A DNA stretch of 64,000 bases from NCBI RefSeq assembly GCF_010731115.1, contig NZ_AP022616.1, positions 4,030,001-4,094,000 of the forward strand, given 5' to 3'. Made by a program: the position numbers and the translations under genes. Below, piece by piece: positions 26,288-34,494 of the stretch. Each line of letters begins with the position of its first letter. Position 1 is the first letter of the stretch. The notes beneath the pieces were generated by a model that worked only from the letters and a program-made list of their open reading frames with translations, did no database searches and had not been told where the DNA came from. The DNA comes from Mycolicibacterium phocaicum. Lineage in GTDB: Bacteria; Actinomycetota; Actinomycetes; Mycobacteriales; Mycobacteriaceae.

Positions 26288-26321
26288 AACGGGGCGCCGC
26301 GCAGAAGCGCGACGCCCCGTT
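26288..26321 (-). terminator. Strong hairpin after sodA
   Basis: AACGGGGCG-c-CGCGC pairs with GCGCG-a-CGCCCCGTT around an AGAA loop, 14 paired bases with one mismatch, just beyond the sodA stop. Confidence 0.8.
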
Positions 26322-26338
26322 ACCCGGAAAGCGCGAGA

Positions 26339-26962
26339 TCAGCCGAAGATCAGACCGTTGGTCTTGGTGGTCGCCGCGGCGAAGCGCTCCTGGACGTCGG
26401 CCCAGTTGACGACGTTCCAGAAAGCCTTGACGTAGTCCGCCTTGACGTTCTTGTACTGCAGGTAGAAGGCGTGCTCCCACATGTCGACCTGCAGCAGCGG
26501 GATGATGCCGAGCGGCACGTTGGCCTGCTGGTCGTACAGCTGGAAGGTCAGCAGCCGGCCGCCGAGGCTGTCGTAGCCCAGCACCGCCCAACCCGAGCCC
26601 TGCAGGCCGTTGGCGGCGGCGGTGAACTGCGCGCGGAACTTGTCGAACGAGCCGAACTGGTCGTCGATGGCCTGCGCCAGCTCGCCGGTCGGCTTGTCGC
26701 CACCGTTGGGGGACAGGTTCTTCCACCAGATCGAGTGGTTGACGTGGCCGCCGAGGTGGAAGGCCAGGTTCTTCTCGTTCAGGAAGATCGCGGCGTGGTC
26801 GTCGCCGGCCCGCGCCTCTTCAAGCTTGGCCACCGCATCGTTGACGCCCTTGACGTAGGCCGCGTGGTGCTTGCTGTGGTGGATTTCGTTGATCTGACCG
26901 GAGATGTGCGGCTCCAGGGCGCCGTAGTCGTAGTCCAGTTCCGGCAGGGTGTACTCAGCCAC
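26339..26962 (-). CDS. sodA: Superoxide dismutase (Mn/Fe family)
   Basis: A 207-residue tetrameric dismutase. Metal ligands are His28, His76, Asp160 and His164. Residue 145 is Gln, where the M. tuberculosis iron enzyme has His; Gln here is associated with manganese use, as in M. smegmatis, so a Mn enzyme is expected. No signal peptide, although mycobacterial SodA is found outside the cell. ATG start; a strong terminator follows. Confidence 0.96.
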   Translation of the reverse strand: MAEYTLPELDYDYGALEPHISGQINEIHHSKHHAAYVKGVNDAVAKLEEARAGDDHAAIFLNEKNLAFHLGGHVNHSIWWKNLSPNGGDKPTGELAQAIDDQFGSFDKFRAQFTAAANGLQGSGWAVLGYDSLGGRLLTFQLYDQQANVPLGIIPLLQVDMWEHAFYLQYKNVKADYVKAFWNVVNWADVQERFAAATTKTNGLIFG

Positions 26963-27106
26963 AGGATTCCTTCCTTAGATGATCGCGTGCGGGATCAACG
27001 ACCCTAGTTGGGGTTCGTCCACAGATCCGAGACCACATTGCTCCATCCCTGCGCGCACCGCAAGGACACCCCGTCAACGGCGGTGTGATCTGTGCCTGTT
27101 GGGCCT

Positions 27107-27262
27107 TTAGACCAGAACGATCAGAACGAGCACGACGAGCAGGAACAACGCGATGATGCCGGCGCGGACGCACGCGACGAGTTGGCTGTGGGTGCGCGAC
27201 GGGAACGCGGAATGCCACTCCGGCGATGCGCCCGATCCCGGACGCAACGGATGTGCCGCCAT
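27107..27262 (-). CDS. Small single-helix membrane protein, 51 residues
   Basis: A short gene with a good ribosome-binding site (AGGGAG about seven bases before the ATG, on the minus strand). The product is MAAHPLRPGSG... with a polar N-terminal half and one C-terminal helix (GIIALFLLVVLVLIVLV), so a tail-anchored protein. The longer frame to 27328 lacks such a site. Function unknown. Confidence 0.65.
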   Translation of the reverse strand: MAAHPLRPGSGASPEWHSAFPSRTHSQLVACVRAGIIALFLLVVLVLIVLV

Positions 27263-27657
27263 TGCATACTCCCTGACCTGCCAGAACAATCCTGAGTTCC
27301 CGATTTCGAGCGGAGTGAGGATTGTCACAACCGGATGTTGTGACGCCGATCATAACCGTTTGCCAGCGAGACGGGGAAATCGGGCCCCATCGGCCGCGGG
27401 TCCGATCCGCGGTCCCAGAACTACTTAGCTCGGCAAGCTTTTTCGCTCACGCCGCGTGTCGCCCTGTTGATCAACGGGGACCAATGGCCCCTTGTTTATC
27501 CCCAGTCAATTATGCGTAAGGCGCGCTGTGGCCGGTACGGCCGTCATCGGCCTGCGCCTGGCCCTGTGGATGAACCTGTGGAAACTGTGGATAGTTCTCC
27601 GATTGCTGTCATGGCGTGCTGTGGTCGCGCGCACGCCGCCCGTGCCAGCATGTACGC
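27263..27657. other. 395-base intergenic region with DnaA-box-like cluster
   Basis: No gene is convincing here. It contains four DnaA-box-like 9-mers (listed separately) within 99 bases and an AT-rich patch near 27425-27440. It separates the divergent 51-residue gene from the rhodanese gene, so promoters for both should lie here. Confidence 0.5.
27496..27594. promoter_or_regulatory. Cluster of DnaA-box-like sequences
   Basis: TTATCCCCA (27496-27504), then on the other strand sense TGTGGATGA (27565-27573), TGTGGAAAC (27577-27585) and TGTGGATAG (27586-27594). Against TTATCCACA/TGTGGATAA three have one mismatch and one has two. Binding by DnaA is not shown; the last three are tightly spaced. 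Confidence 0.4.
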
Positions 27658-27999
27658 ATGGACGATGTGCACGTGCCACAGATTGACGTCGATCAGTTGC
27701 CCGCCGAGTTCGACTCGACGGCGGTCCTGCTCGACGTGCGAGAAGACGACGAGTGGGCCCGCGGCCACGCCGCGGGCGCGCAGCACATTCCGATGAGCGA
27801 GGTGCCCGCCCGGCTGGGGGAGATCGACGGTGATGCCGCGCTGTACGTCATCTGCCATGCCGGCGGCCGGTCGCTGAAGGTCTCGCACTACCTGGCGCGC
27901 AACGGGTTCGAGCCGATCAACGTCAACGGCGGCATGCTGGCCTGGTCCGGGGCCGGCCGCGCGATCGTCACCGACGACGGCGCCCCCGGCGCCGTCTGA
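27658..27999 (+). CDS. Single-domain rhodanese-like protein
   Basis: A 113-residue rhodanese domain. The active-site loop CHAGGRS keeps the persulfide-forming Cys and the Arg, so sulfurtransferase activity is plausible. LLDVREDDEWARGHAAGA and NVNGGMLAW are typical family segments. The ATG at 27658 gives a complete domain; an upstream in-frame ATG at 27616 adds residues that do not fit the fold. Cytoplasmic; sulfur donor and acceptor unknown. Confidence 0.85.
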   Translation: MDDVHVPQIDVDQLPAEFDSTAVLLDVREDDEWARGHAAGAQHIPMSEVPARLGEIDGDAALYVICHAGGRSLKVSHYLARNGFEPINVNGGMLAWSGAGRAIVTDDGAPGAV

Positions 28000-28019
28000 C
28001 GGGCCCGTAGGCTGGTTCC

Positions 28020-29009
28020 GTGATCCAGGTCTGTTCCCGGTGCTCGACGCGTTGGAACGTACGTGATCGCCAGCGCCAGTGGTGCCCGCGCTGCCGCGGT
28101 CCGCTGCTCGCGCCCGTCGCGCAGACGTCGGCCGCCGGGCAGACGAAATCGTCGCGCGGCTATCGCTGGATAGCCGTCCGGCCGGGTCCGGCACCGAAGC
28201 CGCGTCGGCACCAGCCGCCGTTGGGGCCGACCCCGCATTACGACCACATCCCGCGCTGGGGCCTGACCGAAGAGTTCGCCCAGGCGCCCGGGCAGCCCGC
28301 CGAGTCGGAGCAGACGCATCGCGGACCGTCGACCGCGGTGGTGCAGACGGTCGTGGCCATCACGATGATCGCGCTCGGCGCCGCGGCGCTGATGCACGTC
28401 GTGCGCTACATCCTGCTGCTGATCAACCGCACCGTGCTGCTCAACCCGTGGGTGGCGATCGGAGGCAGCTGGCTCGGCGTCGCGTCCAGCGTCGTCGCAT
28501 TGTTCGCGGTGCTGGCGACGGCGATCGTGTTCACCAACTGGCTGATCGCCCGCCGCGCGGCGGCCTATCACCGTGCCGGCACCACCGAGCCGCGCCGCCG
28601 CTGGGTGCTGTGGGTCGGCTGCCTCGTCCCGGTGGTCAACATGTTCCTCGCGCCGGTGTTCGTCACCGAGATGGCCACGGTCGAGAACCGCATGAGCACG
28701 TTGCGCCGCCCGATCGGCATCTGGTGGGCGATCTGGGCCGTTTCGGGTCTGGTGGTCGTCTGGTCCATCGTGGGCATGTTCGCGACCGACCCGCAGGGCA
28801 TCGCCGACAGCACCGAGATCACGATCATCGGGTACCTGATGGGCATGCTGTCGCTGGCGATGGTCCTGCGCGTCTACCACGCCTTCGAACGGACGCAGGC
28901 CGACGCACCCGCGCAGCGCTGGGTCGTCGTGGACGCCGAACAAGCCGAAGAATCAGGCGCCCAATCGGCGGTTCCGGTTGGGCCCACGCCGGAGGAACCG
29001 GCAGCATAG
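28020..29009 (+). CDS. Zinc-ribbon plus DUF4328 membrane protein (Rv3843c type)
   Basis: A 329-residue protein. CSRC and CPRC (residues 5-8 and 22-25) form an N-terminal zinc ribbon; a Pro-rich linker follows; then a DUF4328 domain with about five membrane helices, including RRWVLWVGCLVPVVNMFLAP and the IWWAIWA segment. Order next to glpQ1 agrees with Rv3843c. GTG start at 28020. glpQ1 follows after four bases. Function unknown. Confidence 0.8.
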   Translation: MIQVCSRCSTRWNVRDRQRQWCPRCRGPLLAPVAQTSAAGQTKSSRGYRWIAVRPGPAPKPRRHQPPLGPTPHYDHIPRWGLTEEFAQAPGQPAESEQTHRGPSTAVVQTVVAITMIALGAAALMHVVRYILLLINRTVLLNPWVAIGGSWLGVASSVVALFAVLATAIVFTNWLIARRAAAYHRAGTTEPRRRWVLWVGCLVPVVNMFLAPVFVTEMATVENRMSTLRRPIGIWWAIWAVSGLVVVWSIVGMFATDPQGIADSTEITIIGYLMGMLSLAMVLRVYHAFERTQADAPAQRWVVVDAEQAEESGAQSAVPVGPTPEEPAA

Positions 29010-29013
29010 GACC

Positions 29014-29868
29014 ATGGGCGTGGACGGCACTGGCGGGACGGACGGCACACGCAACAACTCTTTCGTGGTCGCACATCGTGGCGCATCGGCCGAGCGGCCC
29101 GAGCACACGCTGGGAGCCTATGAGCTGGCCCTGAGCCAGGGGGCGGACGGCCTCGAATGTGACGTCCGGCTGACGCGGGACGGACACCTCGTGTGTGTGC
29201 ACGACCGCAAGGTGGACCGCACGTCGAACGGCACCGGGCTGGTCAGTGAGATGAGCCTGGCGCAGCTGCGCGAATTGGATTACGGCGCATGGCATCCCAG
29301 CCGGGCCGACGGCGGCCAGAGTTCGGCGGGCCTACTCACCCTCGACGACCTTATCCGGCTGGCGCTCGATTGGGGCCGGCCGGTGAAGCTGTTCATCGAG
29401 ACCAAGCATCCGGTGCGGTACGGCGCACTCGTCGAGAGCAAGGTGCTCGCACTGCTGCACCGGTACGGCATCGCGGCGCCGGCGTCCGCCGATCTCGCCC
29501 GCGCCGTGGTGATGTCGTTCTCGGCGGCCGCGGTGTGGCGCATCCGCCGGGCCGCACCGATGCTGCCGACGGTGCTGCTCGGCGAGACGTCGAGGTACCT
29601 GGGTGGCAGCGCGGCGACGACGGTCGGTGCGACGGCGGTGGGCCCGTCCATCACCACGCTGCGTGAGCACCCCGAACTGGTCGACCATGCTGCCGCGCAC
29701 GGGCGTGCGCTGTACTGCTGGACCGTCGACCATTACGAGGACGTGCGCTACTGCGCCGATCTCGGTGTCGGATGGGTCGCCACCAATCACCCGGGCCGGA
29801 CCAAGGACTGGTTGCAGAACGGGTTGACCGGCGCGGGCCGGGACTCCGGCCAGGACGCGGAGGCCTGA
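29014..29868 (+). CDS. glpQ1: Glycerophosphodiester phosphodiesterase
   Basis: A 284-residue GDPD TIM-barrel enzyme that hydrolyses glycerophosphodiesters to glycerol 3-phosphate and an alcohol. Catalytic segments: VAHRGASAERPEHT, GLECDVRLTRDGHLVCVHD and LFIETKHP. No signal peptide. The ATG at 29014 is chosen over 28978, which lies inside the previous gene. Its stop is six bases from the convergent bfrB stop. Confidence 0.9.
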   Translation: MGVDGTGGTDGTRNNSFVVAHRGASAERPEHTLGAYELALSQGADGLECDVRLTRDGHLVCVHDRKVDRTSNGTGLVSEMSLAQLRELDYGAWHPSRADGGQSSAGLLTLDDLIRLALDWGRPVKLFIETKHPVRYGALVESKVLALLHRYGIAAPASADLARAVVMSFSAAAVWRIRRAAPMLPTVLLGETSRYLGGSAATTVGATAVGPSITTLREHPELVDHAAAHGRALYCWTVDHYEDVRYCADLGVGWVATNHPGRTKDWLQNGLTGAGRDSGQDAEA

Positions 29869-29871
29869 CGG

Positions 29872-30420
29872 CTAGAGGTTGCCGCCGGCGGCCTCGGGCG
29901 CGGTCGGGTCGGCGGCACCCGTGCCGGCCAGTTCGCGGGCGACGAAATCCTCGAGATTGAACAGGTTTTCGCGGGCGCGGTCGGCGATCTTCACGAGCGT
30001 GGTGATGGTTGCGACCTCTTCGACCTGTTCCTTGAGGAACCACTGCATGAACTGCTCGCCGAGGTAGTCGCCCTCCTCGCGGGCGACGCTGGCCAGGCGG
30101 CTGATCTGTTCGGTGACCACGCGTTCCTGGGTGAGCGCGAGCTTGAGGGCCTCGGTCGGGGAGGCGAAGCTGTTGCGCACCGGGTCGACGCCCGGGATCT
30201 CGACGTCGATGTCCCGGTCGAGCAGATACTTCACCAGCATCATGGCGTGATTGCGTTCTTCGACGGCCTGCGCATAGAAGTGCTTGGCGAGCTGTGGGAG
30301 GTCTTCTCCATCGAAGTAGACGGCGACGGCAATGTATTGCTGAGACGCGCCGAATTCGCTCCGAATCTGTTCTTGGAGCAGTTGGTGGAATTTCGTCTCG
30401 AGGCGCGTCACGTCGGTCAT
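29872..30420 (-). CDS. bfrB: Ferritin BfrB
   Basis: A 182-residue 24-mer ferritin that oxidises and stores iron. The ferroxidase ligands are seen in EFGASQQYIA and AVEERNHAMML (Glu, Glu, His) and further in ERVVTEQI. A C-terminal acidic/Ala tail (TGAADPTAPEAAGG) is as in M. tuberculosis BfrB. The frame opens nine residues upstream, but the ATG at 30420 (MTDVTRL) fits the family start. An IdeR-box-like sequence lies about 34 bases upstream. Confidence 0.93.
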   Translation of the reverse strand: MTDVTRLETKFHQLLQEQIRSEFGASQQYIAVAVYFDGEDLPQLAKHFYAQAVEERNHAMMLVKYLLDRDIDVEIPGVDPVRNSFASPTEALKLALTQERVVTEQISRLASVAREEGDYLGEQFMQWFLKEQVEEVATITTLVKIADRARENLFNLEDFVARELAGTGAADPTAPEAAGGNL

Positions 30421-30453
30421 GAAAATGACGATAGTGCAGGTCAAATGGCCTTG

Positions 30454-30472
30454 TCATGCAAGGTCAACCTAA
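30454..30472 (-). promoter_or_regulatory. Possible IdeR box upstream of bfrB
   Basis: Read on the plus strand, TCATGCAAGGTCAACCTAA matches the 19-base IdeR consensus TTAGGTTAGGCTAACCTAA at 13 positions, with a perfect AACCTAA half. IdeR activates bfrB in M. tuberculosis when iron is high. Confidence 0.45.
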
Positions 30473-30573
30473 TTCAGGAAAGCATATCCTTACCCGCTGT
30501 GACGTATGCAATATCCATTAATTCGAATTGCTGAATACGAATAGAGGTAAGGCTTGGCTGCCGTCCGGCGGAA

Positions 30574-31341
30574 TTACGCGGGATGCAGCCAGCCCAAATG
30601 GCGGGCGGCCAAGGCATAGCCAACGAACGCCACGGCATCGATCACGCCGTGCCCGATGATCAGCGGCCACAGCCGGCCGGTGCGCCGCCAGGTGTACCCG
30701 AACACCAGGCCCATCGCGATGTTGCCCAGTCCGGCGCCGAACCCCTGATACAGGTGATAGGTGCCGCGCAGCAGAGCCGACAGGATGAGTGACTTGGTCG
30801 CGGAGACGTCCAGCTGGCGCAGGCGCGTCAGCAGGAACCCGACGACGATGATCTCTTCGGCCCAGGCGTTCGCGAACGCCATCAGCAGCAGGACCGGAAT
30901 GCGCCACCAGGTGTCGCCCAGCGTGCTCGGGACGACGTCGACGCCGACGCCCAGCGCGCGGCTGGCGACGTAGAGACCGAGACCGGGCAGGCCGATCAGC
31001 GCAGCCAGGCCCAGACCGCCCAGCAGGTCGGGCCGCCACCGGAAGCGCCCCAGCCCGATCGCCGCGGGCCGGAAGCCACTGCGCCACAACAGGTACAGCG
31101 CCAGGAAGCCCCATCCGACGAGGGTGATGACGGGGCTGAGATTGAGCAGGAAGTCGATGAAGTCGATCGGCGAGCGGCGGCGGTTGAGCGCGACCTTCTG
31201 CCCCGACAACCCGAGGATGACGGCCTCGGCCAGGCTGACGACGGCCGTATAGGCCGACAGGCCGAACGTCACCGCCAGCACCACGGCGATCTCGAGGCGC
31301 AGCGCGCGACGTTCGGTGTGCTCCTGCTGCGGCCCGGTCAT
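30574..31341 (-). CDS. CPBP-family intramembrane protease-like protein
   Basis: A 255-residue protein with about seven membrane helices and the CPBP/Abi motifs: WAEEIIVVGFL (motif 1), YHLYQGFGAG (motif 2) and IIGHGVID (motif 3). Family motif 1 is normally EExxxR; here the Glu pair is kept but the Arg is not, so catalysis needs checking. Relatives process prenylated proteins or act in bacteriocin self-protection. It stands alone between bfrB and the DUF2470 gene. Confidence 0.8.
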   Translation of the reverse strand: MTGPQQEHTERRALRLEIAVVLAVTFGLSAYTAVVSLAEAVILGLSGQKVALNRRRSPIDFIDFLLNLSPVITLVGWGFLALYLLWRSGFRPAAIGLGRFRWRPDLLGGLGLAALIGLPGLGLYVASRALGVGVDVVPSTLGDTWWRIPVLLLMAFANAWAEEIIVVGFLLTRLRQLDVSATKSLILSALLRGTYHLYQGFGAGLGNIAMGLVFGYTWRRTGRLWPLIIGHGVIDAVAFVGYALAARHLGWLHPA

Positions 31342-31401
31342 CGCAGCTACGGTAACCGGCGCTCGTCTAATGCTGTTCGCGCAAACGGCTCATCGGCGCG
31401 C

Positions 31402-32196
31402 TCAGATCTTGCGCGCGCGGAGCCCGTTGAGGAACGGGCAGCCCATCAGGGTGCGGATGGCGCGGCTCAGGCTGGTGACGTCGTCGACGGGCTTGGTGAA
31501 CGGCAGCCGGATGTCATGGTCGCCGTCTTCGCGTTCGATGCGCAGCTGCACGCCGTAGCGGTCCAGGCCCAGCGGCCGGACGTGGCCGTGGCGCAGGTTC
31601 ACCGGCAGCCGGCTGGCGAGCCGGTCGACCATGTCGCGGTGCGCGCTCTCCATGTGCTGCACCCAGTGCGACTCCATGGCGCAGAACGGGTCGGGCCGGG
31701 CTTCCAGGAGCGCGCCGACGGGCACCGACTCGGCGCCGGTGGCGTCGGCCACCACGACGGACTCGATCTCGAGCCGGACCAGCGTGTGTGGGTCTTCGTG
31801 GTCAGCTCCGGCATTCACCTGGAGCAGTGCCGGGTGCGGACTCTCCGACGCGACGAGGTCGAGCATGGCCGGGACGCGTGCCGCGGGCACATCGTGCAGG
31901 CGGCCGCGGAACCAGACCAGTGAGCGCACCCGTTCGCGCAGCGGTAGGGCGGCCAGGTCGGTCAGCTCCAGCATGGCGGCGACGCCGCGCGCCCCGGCGG
32001 CCGTGACGGTGGCGGCGAGCAGGCCGGACGCCGGCACGGTCAGGACGACGGAGCCGTCGGCCAGCAGGTGGTGGACCGGCGTGGTGGTCGGCGTGACGCC
32101 GTCGGCGGCCAGCGTCGCGTCGGCGGCCCGGGCGCATGCGCTGCGGACGCGTTCTGCCGTGGTCGGTGCTGCGATTGTCGTCGTGAGGTCGCGCAT
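31402..32196 (-). CDS. DUF2470 protein (Rv3839 type)
   Basis: A 264-residue protein with a C-terminal DUF2470 domain (HWVQHMESAHRDMVDRLASR), which in plants and bacteria is linked to haem-related flavin-type folds. M. tuberculosis Rv3839 has this length and place and is known as an IdeR-repressed iron gene. ATG at 32196. A good IdeR box starts 21 bases upstream, so iron repression is likely conserved. Confidence 0.82.
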   Translation of the reverse strand: MRDLTTTIAAPTTAERVRSACARAADATLAADGVTPTTTPVHHLLADGSVVLTVPASGLLAATVTAAGARGVAAMLELTDLAALPLRERVRSLVWFRGRLHDVPAARVPAMLDLVASESPHPALLQVNAGADHEDPHTLVRLEIESVVVADATGAESVPVGALLEARPDPFCAMESHWVQHMESAHRDMVDRLASRLPVNLRHGHVRPLGLDRYGVQLRIEREDGDHDIRLPFTKPVDDVTSLSRAIRTLMGCPFLNGLRARKI

Positions 32197-32216
32197 GTCC
32201 CGCCTTCGCTAGTAAG

Positions 32217-32235
32217 TGAGGTAAGCCTAAGTTAA
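32217..32235 (-). promoter_or_regulatory. IdeR box upstream of the DUF2470 gene
   Basis: TGAGGTAAGCCTAAGTTAA matches the IdeR consensus TTAGGTTAGGCTAACCTAA at 14 of 19 positions, keeping both inner half-sites. Placement over the promoter suits repression. Confidence 0.65.
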
Positions 32236-32317
32236 CTAGTGGATGGTGTTGGCGCAAGGCCTCTCGAAAGGCCCGCGTCGCGGGCCTCGCCGGACCGGCA
32301 GCCAGTAGGGTTGCGAC

Positions 32318-33223
32318 GTGGCACGCATCGCCTACCTCGGGCCGCAGGGAACCTTCACCGAAGCGGCCATGCTGCAGTTGGTCGCCGGCGACCCGGATTT
32401 CGAACCGGTCGCCTGTGACAGCTCGAGCGCGGCTGTGGAAGCCGTCCGGGTGGGGTCCGCGGACTACGCGTGCGTGCCGATCGAGAACTCCATCGAGGGC
32501 TCGGTGCTGCCGACCATGGACAGCTTGTCGTCCGGCAGCGGGGTGCAGATTTTCGCCGAGCACACGCTCGACGTCGCGTTCAGCATCGTCGTCCGGCCGG
32601 GCGTCACCGCCGATGCGGTGTCGACCATCGCGGCGTTCCCGGTGGCCGCGGCCCAGGTGCGCCGCTGGCTGGCCGTACAGCTGCCCCACGCCACCCTCGT
32701 GCCCGCGATCTCCAATGCCGGTGCGGCGCAGCAGGTTTCCGAAGGTCTGGTGGACGCCGGCGTCAGTACCGCGCTCGCGGCGGTACGGTGGGAACTGGAC
32801 TCATTGGCCGACGGTGTGGTCGACGAGCCCAACGCCAGAACACGTTTCGTGCTCGTCGGCCGTCCCGGCCCGCCGCCGCCGCGCACCGGCGCCGACCGGA
32901 CGTCCGTCGTGCTGCGGTTGCGCAACGAACCGGGTGCCCTGGTGTCTGCGATGACGGAGTTCTCGATTCGGGACATCGACCTGACCCGTATCGAATCTCG
33001 GCCCACGAGAACGGAATTGGGTACCTACATCTTCTTCTTGGATTGTGTCGGGCACATCGACGACGCGCCGGTCGCCGAGGCGCTGAAGGCGTTGCACCGG
33101 CGGGTGGCCGACGTGCGGTACCTGGGGTCATGGCCGACCGGGGTGGCTGCCGGTGCGGCGCCGCCGGTCACCGATGAGGCGACGCAGTGGTTGGCGGGGT
33201 TGAGAGAGGGGCAACGCGGATGA
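32318..33223 (+). CDS. pheA: Prephenate dehydratase
   Basis: A 301-residue enzyme converting prephenate to phenylpyruvate for phenylalanine synthesis. The catalytic domain keeps the TRF motif (NARTRFVLVG). A C-terminal ACT domain (GALVSAMTEF, ESRPTRTELGTYIFFLD) gives feedback control by phenylalanine. GTG start at 32318. The stop overlaps the next start (ATGA), so it is coupled to the phosphatase-like gene. Confidence 0.94.
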   Translation: MARIAYLGPQGTFTEAAMLQLVAGDPDFEPVACDSSSAAVEAVRVGSADYACVPIENSIEGSVLPTMDSLSSGSGVQIFAEHTLDVAFSIVVRPGVTADAVSTIAAFPVAAAQVRRWLAVQLPHATLVPAISNAGAAQQVSEGLVDAGVSTALAAVRWELDSLADGVVDEPNARTRFVLVGRPGPPPPRTGADRTSVVLRLRNEPGALVSAMTEFSIRDIDLTRIESRPTRTELGTYIFFLDCVGHIDDAPVAEALKALHRRVADVRYLGSWPTGVAAGAAPPVTDEATQWLAGLREGQRG

Positions 33224-33894
33224 GTGGCCGTTTGGTTCTGGTGCGGCACGGGCAGTCGGAGGCGAACGTCGCCAAACGGCTGGACACCCGGCCGCCGGGG
33301 GCGTCGCTGACCCAACTCGGTCGCCAGCAGGCCCGCGACTTCGGAATCGACTGGGCGCATCCCATCGGCCTGGTGGTCCATTCGGTCGCGACGCGCGCAC
33401 AGCAGACCGCCGCCGAGATCGCCGACGGGCTGGGCCTCGATCCGGTCGAGGCACACGGTATCCACGAGGTGCAGGTCGGCGACCTGGAAGACCGTAGCGA
33501 CACCGACGCCATCGAGCAGTTCGACGCCATCTACGAGGACTGGCAGCGGGGCAAGCTGGATGTCGCGATGCCGGGCGGCGAGACCGGCCGCGAGGTGCTG
33601 GACCGGTATGTGCCGGTGCTGACGAACCTGCGGGTGCGCAGCCTCGACGATCACGACTGGTCCGGCGACATCTTCGTGGTGAGTCATGGTGCGGCGATCC
33701 GGCTCGTCGCGGTCCAATTGGCCGGTGTGGACGCCGATTTCGCGTTGGAACACCATCTGCTCAACGCCGAATGCGTCGTGCTCAGCCCGATCACCGACGG
33801 GCGGTGGAGTTGCGTGCAGTGGGGCGCGAAGACGCCGCCGTTCTACCCGGGCCACGACCCACTGGCGCCGCCGGCGCCCGACCCGATGGCCTGA
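33220..33894 (+). CDS. Histidine phosphatase / phosphoglycerate mutase family (Rv3837c type)
   Basis: A 224-residue histidine phosphatase. The nucleophile is in VRHGQSEAN near residue 10 and the second His in VVSHGAAIR. Actual substrate may not be phosphoglycerate; many relatives are general phosphatases. Starts at an ATG overlapping the pheA stop, as in M. tuberculosis Rv3837c next to pheA. Confidence 0.88.
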   Translation: MSGRLVLVRHGQSEANVAKRLDTRPPGASLTQLGRQQARDFGIDWAHPIGLVVHSVATRAQQTAAEIADGLGLDPVEAHGIHEVQVGDLEDRSDTDAIEQFDAIYEDWQRGKLDVAMPGGETGREVLDRYVPVLTNLRVRSLDDHDWSGDIFVVSHGAAIRLVAVQLAGVDADFALEHHLLNAECVVLSPITDGRWSCVQWGAKTPPFYPGHDPLAPPAPDPMA

Positions 33895-34092
33895 CTATCC
33901 CGCGGCGCGCAGACCCATCGCGGGTTCTGCGCAGCCACAACCGACCACGTCGCAGTCGATGCGCAGGGTGTGTTCGGATTCGGGCAGCGCGCACGTCTCG
34001 TCGGTGCATTCGGCCGGCAGGCCGACGTGCACGATGACCGTGCCGTGGCAGTGCGCCAGCCCATCCACGCAATTGCGGCAGGTGGTGCTCAT
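33895..34092 (-). CDS. Small cysteine-rich protein, probably metal binding
   Basis: A 65-residue protein with CRNC, HCHGTVIVH, ECTDETC and DCDVVGCGC. The Cys/His spacing suggests one or two bound metals, probably zinc. I recall similar small actinobacterial proteins with a CHGT-V/L-V-H core but no name. ATG at 34092. It shares its stop boundary with the convergent phosphatase-like gene. Confidence 0.7.
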   Translation of the reverse strand: MSTTCRNCVDGLAHCHGTVIVHVGLPAECTDETCALPESEHTLRIDCDVVGCGCAEPAMGLRAAG

Positions 34093-34141
34093 GAACTCTG
34101 TTGTAGCACCGCGGTCCGACAATGCCGCGGTGCCGCGCGGC

Positions 34142-34480
34142 TCAGCCCCAGCCCAACTCGTGCAGCCGCTCGTCGTCGATGCCGAAGTGGTGGGCGATCT
34201 CGTGGATCACGGTGATGGCGACCTCGTCGACAACCTGCTCTTCGGAGTCGCACATGTCGAGCAGCGCGTCACGGTAGATCGTGATGGTGTCGGGCAGCGC
34301 GCCCGCGTAGAAGGAATCGCGCTCGGTCAGCGCGACGCCCTCGTACAGCCCCAGGATGTCGGGATCGTCCGGGTTCCGCGGCTGCACCAGCACCACGACG
34401 TTGTCGAGCGCCGCGGCGAGCCGGGGCGGGATCAGGTCGAGCGCGTCGGACACCAGTTCCTCGAACCGCTGCCGGCCCAT
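34142..34480 (-). CDS. Zincin-like metallopeptidase (Rv3836 type)
   Basis: A 112-residue minimal metallopeptidase with HEIAHHFGIDDERLHELGW near its C-terminus, the extended HExxHxxGxxD motif of the metallopeptidase family 1 (DUF under Zincin). The start is taken as the ATG at 34480; a GTG at 34490-34492 in the same frame is possible and would begin three bases after the preceding gene's stop. No signal. Substrate unknown. It follows the septum-formation gene in the same transcript. Confidence 0.82.
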   Translation of the reverse strand: MGRQRFEELVSDALDLIPPRLAAALDNVVVLVQPRNPDDPDILGLYEGVALTERDSFYAGALPDTITIYRDALLDMCDSEEQVVDEVAITVIHEIAHHFGIDDERLHELGWG

Positions 34481-34494
34481 GCGTACCGGCACGG

